The notes under the pieces were generated by a model that did not search any database, was not told the origin of the DNA, and worked only from the letters and a program-made list of their open reading frames with translations. DNA of 64,000 nt from JBBIQS01 sp037442205 (GTDB taxonomy: Bacteria; Myxococcota; Myxococcia; Myxococcales; UBA5297). Where the stretch lies: assembly GCA_037442205.1 (NCBI GenBank), contig JBBIQS010000017.1, forward strand, positions 1 to 64,000. Reading direction: 5' to 3'. Shown here piece after piece: positions 59,145 through 64,000 of this stretch; position 1 is the stretch's first letter; the number at the start of each line of letters is the position of its first letter. The position numbers and the translations under genes were made by a program.

Positions 59145-60527
59145 TCAGGCCCGCGCCACCGCCAGCAGGCTCATCCCGACCGACGGCCGGGCCCGATCTT
59201 CGACCGCGGCGATCAGCGGCGCCACCAGATCGTAGGCCCGCAGCTGCAGCGGGGGCATCGCCCGCCGGCGCAGCAGCCGGCCGTTGACGAACCAGCCGGG
59301 AATCCCCAGCACGTTCATCGACTCCAGCCGCTCGACGGTGAAGCCGCACCCCTCGAGCAGCTCGCGCAGCCCCTGGCGCGAATAGCGGCGGAAGTGGCCC
59401 ACCGCCTCGTCCAGCGAGCCGAAGAGCATCTGGTTGGCGGGGACCAGCACCACCAGCCGACCGCCGGGGGGAAGCACCGACTTGAAGCGCTGCACCGCCT
59501 CGCGGTCGTCGGCGATGTGTTCCAGCACGTTGGAGAGCAGCACCGAGTCGAACTTGTGATCCAGCAGGCCGCGCCAGTCGGCGTCCTCGATGCCGGCCAG
59601 GTGCGGGACCACCTGGGGCATGTGGGCGAACAAGTTCTTGAGGCGGTCGTAGTAGAAGCGGTCCATCTCCAGCGCCACCACCAGCTGCCGTCCCGAGGCG
59701 ATCTGCTTGGTGATGGTGCCGATGCCCGCCCCGACCTCGAGCACCCGCTGTCCCAGGTGTGCCGACAGCTTGCGCCCGAGCCAGGCGTTGTAGCGCGGCG
59801 CCCCCTCCTCCATGCGCAGCAGGGTGTTGTAGCCCTCGTGCGTGTTGTCGGCGTCGTTGAGGGCGATGGCGTAGCGCATCAGGGTAATCGTCCGCTGCAC
59901 GCGCCGGCGCATCGGCTCCGAGGCCTGGCGGCTGTCGTAGCTGATCGGCTCCTGGTGGATGCGGAAGAGCTGCGCCGCCAGCTTGACCGCGATCTCGGCG
60001 TCGATGCCGCCGCCGGGGCTGGAGAGCGGCATGCCCTTGAGGATCTCCGCGCGGAAGGCCTTGAGGCCCGTCTCGGCATCGGCCAGCGACAGGTCGGTGA
60101 CGACTCCGGTGAGCAGGGAGAGGAAGTTGTCGGCCAGGTTGCCGTAGAAGGCGCCCACTGGCCGCGGCGCGTTGCCGCCCAGCTGGCCGTGGCGCACCCC
60201 GTAGACGGCATCGGCGCGCCGGGAAAGCAGCGGCTCCAGCAGCCGGGGGTAGTCGGCTGCCCGGTACGCCGGGTCGGGATCCTGGAAGATCACGTGCTCG
60301 CCGCGGGACTCGCGGAGCGCGGCCTTGATCGCGGTGCCACGGCCGCCGAACACCGCCAGGCTTCGGGCGCCGAGCGAGGCCAGCCCTGCCCGGTCGGATT
60401 CCGAGAGCCGCCCAGCGACCACCACCTCGCCCACCTGCTCGAGGGCCAGCGCGTCGCGCAACAGCTTGTGCACCCCGGCGGCGGTGCCCCGGTCTTCCAC
60501 CGGGATCAGAATGGTCGCCTTCGACAT
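59145..60527 (-). CDS. Fusion of a family 2 glycosyltransferase with a SAM-dependent methyltransferase
   Basis: A 460-residue cytoplasmic protein. Residues 1-215 are a GT-A glycosyltransferase: ATILIPVEDRGT, HVIFQDPDPAYRAADYPRLL (DxD metal site) and ADAETGLKAFR, close to polyprenyl-phosphate mannosyl/glucosyltransferases such as DPM1. Residues about 245-385 are a class I methyltransferase: RVLEVGAGIGTITKQIA (SAM loop), DSVLLSNVLEHIADD, LPPGGRLVVLVPA. The C-terminal part (LFGSLDEAVGHFRRYS) is typical of Methyltransf_23. It may make and modify a lipid-linked sugar for the envelope; substrate unknown. TAGAAC lies 9 bases before the ATG, without a ribosome site. Confidence 0.88.
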   Translation of the reverse strand: MSKATILIPVEDRGTAAGVHKLLRDALALEQVGEVVVAGRLSESDRAGLASLGARSLAVFGGRGTAIKAALRESRGEHVIFQDPDPAYRAADYPRLLEPLLSRRADAVYGVRHGQLGGNAPRPVGAFYGNLADNFLSLLTGVVTDLSLADAETGLKAFRAEILKGMPLSSPGGGIDAEIAVKLAAQLFRIHQEPISYDSRQASEPMRRRVQRTITLMRYAIALNDADNTHEGYNTLLRMEEGAPRYNAWLGRKLSAHLGQRVLEVGAGIGTITKQIASGRQLVVALEMDRFYYDRLKNLFAHMPQVVPHLAGIEDADWRGLLDHKFDSVLLSNVLEHIADDREAVQRFKSVLPPGGRLVVLVPANQMLFGSLDEAVGHFRRYSRQGLRELLEGCGFTVERLESMNVLGIPGWFVNGRLLRRRAMPPLQLRAYDLVAPLIAAVEDRARPSVGMSLLAVARA

Positions 60528-60584
60528 GGGTCCGGGGTTCTACCACGGCCGGAGTGTCGGCCGGGATAGCTGCGCGCGCGATTC

Positions 60585-62600
60585 TCAGGAGGTCGCCGGC
60601 TCGCCCGGCCGCTCCTCCCCGCGCTCCAGCAGGTCCAGCCCGGCGCGGAGCGACTCTCCGGAGCCGACCAGGAACAGGGTGTCGCCGGCCTCGAACGCCA
60701 TCGTCGGAGCCAGCTCGTTGAGCAGGGCGCCCTTGCGGCGCAGCGCCACCAGCAGCGCCCCGGTGCGGCTGCGCAGCCGCAGCTCGACGGCGTTGCGCCC
60801 GTTGGCGTGCGACTTCTCCTCCACCAGGAAGCTCTCGATCTTCAGGTCGGTCAGCTCCGCCAGCTCGCCCAGCCGCGGGCGGGGCAGGGTGAGGCGGCGC
60901 TCGGTTTCCTGGGTGTTCTCGCGGGCCTGCCGGAGCTGGGCGACGATCAGGTTGCGGGGCACGCCCGCCCGGCGCAGCACCCTGGCCATCATCTCCAGGC
61001 CGGCCTCCAGCTCCTCGAACACCGCCACGTCGGCGCCGGCCTTGATCAGCGCGGCCTGCTCGTTCAGGTAGCGGGTGCGCACGAAGATCGGCACCGAGGG
61101 CGCGCTGCTGCGGGCCGCGGCCACCGTGCGGCGCGCGGCCTCGGCGTCGTTGATCATCAGCACCAGCGCCTGGGCGTGCTCGAGGCGCACGTGCGCCAGC
61201 ACCTCGGGGCTGGTGGCGTCGCCGTAGTAGACCGGCTCTCCGCCGGCGTGTGCCCGGCGCACCGACTCGGCGTTGAGCTCCAGCACCAGGTAGCGCACCC
61301 CGCAGGCGGCCAGCGCCCGGGCCAGCAGCTTCCCCGACAGCCCGTAGCCGACGATCACCACGTGGCCCTGGGCCAGCGACTGCTCCTTGACCGCGTCCTC
61401 CACGCCGCTGACCCGCAGCAGCCGCTCCAGCGGGCGCAGCAGCCGCTCGCCGGCGGTGAAGCGCGGCGCCAGCCGCATCGCCATCGGGGTCAGGAACATG
61501 CTCAGCACCCCGGCGCTGAGCAGCGCCGCGGAGTCCGAATCCTTGAGCAGCCCGACCCCCTCGCCCAGCTTGGCCAACACGAAGCCGAACTCGGAGAACT
61601 GCGCCAGGCTGACCCCGGCCAGCCAGGCCACCCGCGACGGGAAGCGCATCGCCAGCGCCGAGAGGGTGGCCACGAACCCCTTGCCGACCAGCAGCCCGAG
61701 CAGCAGCGAGAAGACCAGCTGCGGCCGGCTGGCGATGACCTGCACGTCGAACAGCATCCCCAGCGACATGAAGAACAGGCTGGTGAGTGCGTCGCGCAGC
61801 GGCAGCACGTCGGTGAGGGCGCGGTGAGCGTAGTCGCTGTCGGCCAGCACCATCCCGGCGAGGAAAGCGCCCAGCGCCAGCGACAGCCCCATCAGCGAGG
61901 TCAGCCAGGCGGTGCCGATGCACACCCCGACCACCGCCAGCAGGAAGATCTCGCGGCTGCGGGTGGCGTCGACCCAGGAGAAGAGCCGGCGGGCCAGGGC
62001 GCGGCCGAAGCCGACGGTGACCGCCACCAGCAGCGTCGCCTTGCCCAGCGCCAGCAGGATGCCCTGGGCCGCCCCCTCGCCGCTGCCGGCCAGGACCGGG
62101 ACCAGCAGCACCATCGGGACCACGCACAGATCCTGGAAGATCAGGGCGCCGACGGTGATGCGACCGTGGGGCGCGTCGACCTCGCCGCGCTCGGCGAGGC
62201 CGCGCAGGACGATGGCGGTGCTCGACTGGGCAAAGATGAACCCGTAGAGGATCGCCCGCTGCATCGGCTCGCCCAGGGCGCGCGCGGTGAGCACCACCCC
62301 GGCGATGGTAAGCCCCACCTGCAGCGAGCCGCCGAGGATCACCTGGCGGGCGATGACCTTGAGGCGCTCGATCGAGAACTCGAGCCCGATTGTGAAGAGC
62401 AGCAGGACGACCCCGACCTCGGCCAGGGCGTCGATGGTCTCGGGGCGAGTGACCAGCCCGAGGCCGTGCGGGCCGACCAGGGCGCCGGCGGCCAACAGCC
62501 CGGCGGCGGCGGGGATGCGCAGACGGCCGAGCAGGGCCGCGACGGCGACGCCGACCAACAGGATGAGGGCCAGGGGGCCCAGGCTCGGGATCGTGGACAC
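60585..62600 (-). CDS. KefB/CPA2-type cation:proton antiporter with TrkA-N and TrkA-C domains
   Basis: A 671-residue membrane protein. About 12 helices (10-390) form the Na_H_Exchanger domain (LLLFTIGLEFS, FAQSSTAIVLRGLAERGE, FQDLCVVPMVLLVPVLAG). A cytoplasmic TrkA-N (Rossmann) domain (about 410-525: HVVIVGYGLSGKLLARALA, YYGDATSPEVL) and a TrkA-C domain (about 580-655) bind nucleotides. It probably moves K+ or Na+ against protons. GTG at 62600 preceded by TTGGAG; TTG at 62618 is an alternative 6 residues longer without ribosome site. Confidence 0.92.
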   Translation of the reverse strand: MSTIPSLGPLALILLVGVAVAALLGRLRIPAAAGLLAAGALVGPHGLGLVTRPETIDALAEVGVVLLLFTIGLEFSIERLKVIARQVILGGSLQVGLTIAGVVLTARALGEPMQRAILYGFIFAQSSTAIVLRGLAERGEVDAPHGRITVGALIFQDLCVVPMVLLVPVLAGSGEGAAQGILLALGKATLLVAVTVGFGRALARRLFSWVDATRSREIFLLAVVGVCIGTAWLTSLMGLSLALGAFLAGMVLADSDYAHRALTDVLPLRDALTSLFFMSLGMLFDVQVIASRPQLVFSLLLGLLVGKGFVATLSALAMRFPSRVAWLAGVSLAQFSEFGFVLAKLGEGVGLLKDSDSAALLSAGVLSMFLTPMAMRLAPRFTAGERLLRPLERLLRVSGVEDAVKEQSLAQGHVVIVGYGLSGKLLARALAACGVRYLVLELNAESVRRAHAGGEPVYYGDATSPEVLAHVRLEHAQALVLMINDAEAARRTVAAARSSAPSVPIFVRTRYLNEQAALIKAGADVAVFEELEAGLEMMARVLRRAGVPRNLIVAQLRQARENTQETERRLTLPRPRLGELAELTDLKIESFLVEEKSHANGRNAVELRLRSRTGALLVALRRKGALLNELAPTMAFEAGDTLFLVGSGESLRAGLDLLERGEERPGEPATS

Positions 62601-62664
62601 GGGAGGTGCTGGCTCCAAGTATTACCCAGCCGCGGGGCGCCCGGCCACCACACGGCCGAATCTT

Positions 62665-63432
62665 TCAGGAGCGCAGGTCGAAGGCGAGCTTGGCCGCCAG
62701 CGCCAGGGCCACCGCCACCACCACGCGGCGCACCAGCCGATCGCCATTGCGAATGGCCAGGTGTGCTCCCAGCCAACCGCCGGCGAACTGCGCCGCGGCC
62801 ATCGGCAGAGCCACCTTCCAGATCACCGTCCCGCGCCAGGCGAAGAGCGAGACCGCGGCGAGGTTGGAGGCGAAGTTGACCACCTTGGCGTCGGCGGTGG
62901 CCCGGGAGAGCGAGTCGCCCAGCAGCGCGACGAAGGCCACGATGAGGAAAGTGCCGGTCCCCGGCCCGAAGAAGCCATCGTAGGTGCCGATGGTCAGCGC
63001 GACCGCACCCGCGACAAACCGGGCCGCCCTCGGGCCGACCAACAGCCGCGGCTGCGCCAAGCCTGGGCGGCGCAATCCCACGAACAGCGCCGCCCCGGCC
63101 AAAAGGATCGGGATCAGCGGCTTGAGTGCCTGGGGGGAGAACTCCAGGACCAGGGCTGCACCGGCGAAGGCACCGGCCAGTCCGAGGGGAAAGGTGATCC
63201 GCGCCCGCCGGCGGTCGACCAGCCCGCCGCGGCCGAATCGCACCAGGGCGGCGAACGAGCCGAAGACCGACTGGCCCTTGTTGGTCCCCAGCGCCAGGTG
63301 CGGCGGCAGGCCGGCGAAGAGCAGCGCGGGGAGGGTGAGCAGCCCGCCGCCGCCGGCGATGGCGTCGATGGTTCCGGCCACCAGCGCCACCAGCGCCAGC
63401 AGGCCGATGCGCTCGGGCGACAGATCGGTCAT
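62665..63432 (-). CDS. TSUP-family (TauE/SafE) permease
   Basis: A 255-residue protein with about eight helices. The repeated family motif appears as VAGTIDAIAGGGGLLTLPALLFAGLPPHLALGTNK and again as TYDGFFGPGTGTFLIVAFVALLG. TSUP proteins export sulfite, sulfoacetate or related organic anions, but the substrate is not predictable here. It lies upstream of the antiporter gene on the same strand with a 64-bp gap. Confidence 0.9.
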   Translation of the reverse strand: MTDLSPERIGLLALVALVAGTIDAIAGGGGLLTLPALLFAGLPPHLALGTNKGQSVFGSFAALVRFGRGGLVDRRRARITFPLGLAGAFAGAALVLEFSPQALKPLIPILLAGAALFVGLRRPGLAQPRLLVGPRAARFVAGAVALTIGTYDGFFGPGTGTFLIVAFVALLGDSLSRATADAKVVNFASNLAAVSLFAWRGTVIWKVALPMAAAQFAGGWLGAHLAIRNGDRLVRRVVVAVALALAAKLAFDLRS

Positions 63433-63626
63433 GGGGGCGGTCTCTTAGCACACGGCCATGCTCGTCCAGCAAACGAGCGAGAACGCGGGGGGCGAGCGGC
63501 TCCCTGGGTGACCTGCAAGTGGATGGAATTGCTCGCGTTTTTGCCGGCGCTCTGCGCCCTGGCCGCCCGCCTGGGCGCGCGAGGAGTGCCCGGAGCCGGA
63601 CCGGGCTCTGTTATGCTCGAAAGCGA

Positions 63627-63971
63627 ATGAAGGCCTTCGTCAAACGCTTGGTGGAGCGGCTGTCGGACCCGGACGGCCCGCTCTCGCGCAATCGGCACTT
63701 CGACGCCCTCGACAACCCCGAGGGGCGCCAGGCGCTGCGCGTGTCGCGACGGCTGCGTGCGCTGCGCCTGGAGATCGAGGAGCAGGTGCGCTCAGGTGAG
63801 CCGATCCGGGTGGAGATGGTGCGCGAGAACGGCGCGGTGGTGCGGGTGCTGCTGGAGATCGTGCGCCTCAAGGCGAGGCGCACCGCGTTGCTCTCCGCCG
63901 ACGAGCTGGAGCTGCTGATGCAGAGCGAGATCGTGCGCCGGGCGCTCGAGGGGCCGCTCAAGGCGGCCTGA
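63627..63971 (+). CDS. Hypothetical small charged protein
   Basis: A 114-residue soluble protein, rich in Arg, Glu and Leu, with no leader: LVERLSDPDGPLSRNRHFDALDNPEGRQALRVSRRLRALRLEIEEQV... The N-terminal helix, a polar middle and a C-terminal LLSADELELLMQSEIVRRAL helix suggest a compact helical fold. No family recognised. A -10-like TATGCT (63612-63617) lies 9 bases before the ATG, with no ribosome site, so the mRNA may be leaderless. Bases 63433-63626 and 63972-64000 contain nothing else I can support. Confidence 0.6.
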   Translation: MKAFVKRLVERLSDPDGPLSRNRHFDALDNPEGRQALRVSRRLRALRLEIEEQVRSGEPIRVEMVRENGAVVRVLLEIVRLKARRTALLSADELELLMQSEIVRRALEGPLKAA

Positions 63972-64000
63972 TCACCGCTGCGGGGAAGCGAGCGAGCGAA

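Overview
The window is GC-rich, gene-dense, free-standing bacterial chromosome that most resembles a member of the Myxococcota (formerly Deltaproteobacteria). The support is: a MYXO-CTERM-like C-terminus (Cys pair, membrane segment, Arg tail) on the large fibronectin protein, many lipoproteins with Asp/Ala/Gly-rich or MopE-like Cys-rich linkers, a Ser/Thr kinase with a zinc-ribbon head, several FHA, PilZ and cyclic-nucleotide-binding proteins, CsgG-like proteins, and a sigma-54 activator with two FHA domains. No insertion sequence, phage, CRISPR array or rRNA operon was seen. I call 49 protein genes and 4 tRNA genes; the many long open frames antisense to them are GC-driven shadows.

Layout. 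0-6.4 kb: three minus-strand envelope proteins (Cys-rich lipoprotein, PEGA/CsgG-like protein with an EF-hand-like loop, 1457-residue modular fibronectin-type surface protein). 6.5-13.4 kb: signalling (histidine kinase, TPR lipoprotein, a long CsgG-like protein overlapping a Ser/Thr kinase, and a convergent short paralogue of the CsgG-like protein). 13.4-21 kb: pseudouridine synthase, M50-like membrane protein, double-CNBD protein, FHA-FHA-sigma54 regulator, two PilZ proteins, purine nucleoside phosphorylase. 21-24.6 kb: permease, cell-wall amidase, RNase PH and the ITP/XTP pyrophosphatase. 24.6-25.2 kb: tRNA-Pro, tRNA-Arg(UCU), tRNA-His, tRNA-Arg(UCG). 25.2-28.5 kb: small antitoxin-like gene and a large carboxypeptidase-regulatory-repeat/PDZ protein whose codon use looks less GC-biased than its neighbours. 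28.5-37.5 kb: acetyltransferase, lipoproteins, an M1-peptidase-like protein that has lost its catalytic Glu, HAD phosphatase, Na/Pi cotransporter, hemerythrin, thioredoxin-like protein, beta-propeller lipoprotein. 38-46.7 kb: a metallo-beta-lactamase-fold protein fused to two cyclic-nucleotide-binding domains, an outer-membrane protein and a 1616-residue metzincin lipoprotein. 46.8-64 kb: trehalose hydrolase TreZ, an M49-type peptidase, outer-membrane protein, TPR lipoprotein with FHA partner, HtrA protease, small Cys/His protein, tRNA/rRNA methyltransferase, convergent purC and purB, a glycosyltransferase-methyltransferase fusion, a KefB-type antiporter and a TSUP permease.

How it may fit together (inference). 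The region is rich in phospho- and nucleotide-dependent signalling: a membrane Ser/Thr kinase, FHA readers, an FHA-controlled sigma-54 activator, PilZ readers of c-di-GMP and two multi-CNBD proteins. Two sigma-54-like -24/-12 sequences lie upstream of the CNBD-hydrolase gene and the outer-membrane/metzincin pair. Housekeeping genes (purC, purB, rph, rdgB, tRNAs, PNP) are interspersed. Starts were chosen from ribosome sites, signal peptides and family length; function calls come from motifs I could see, without any database search.
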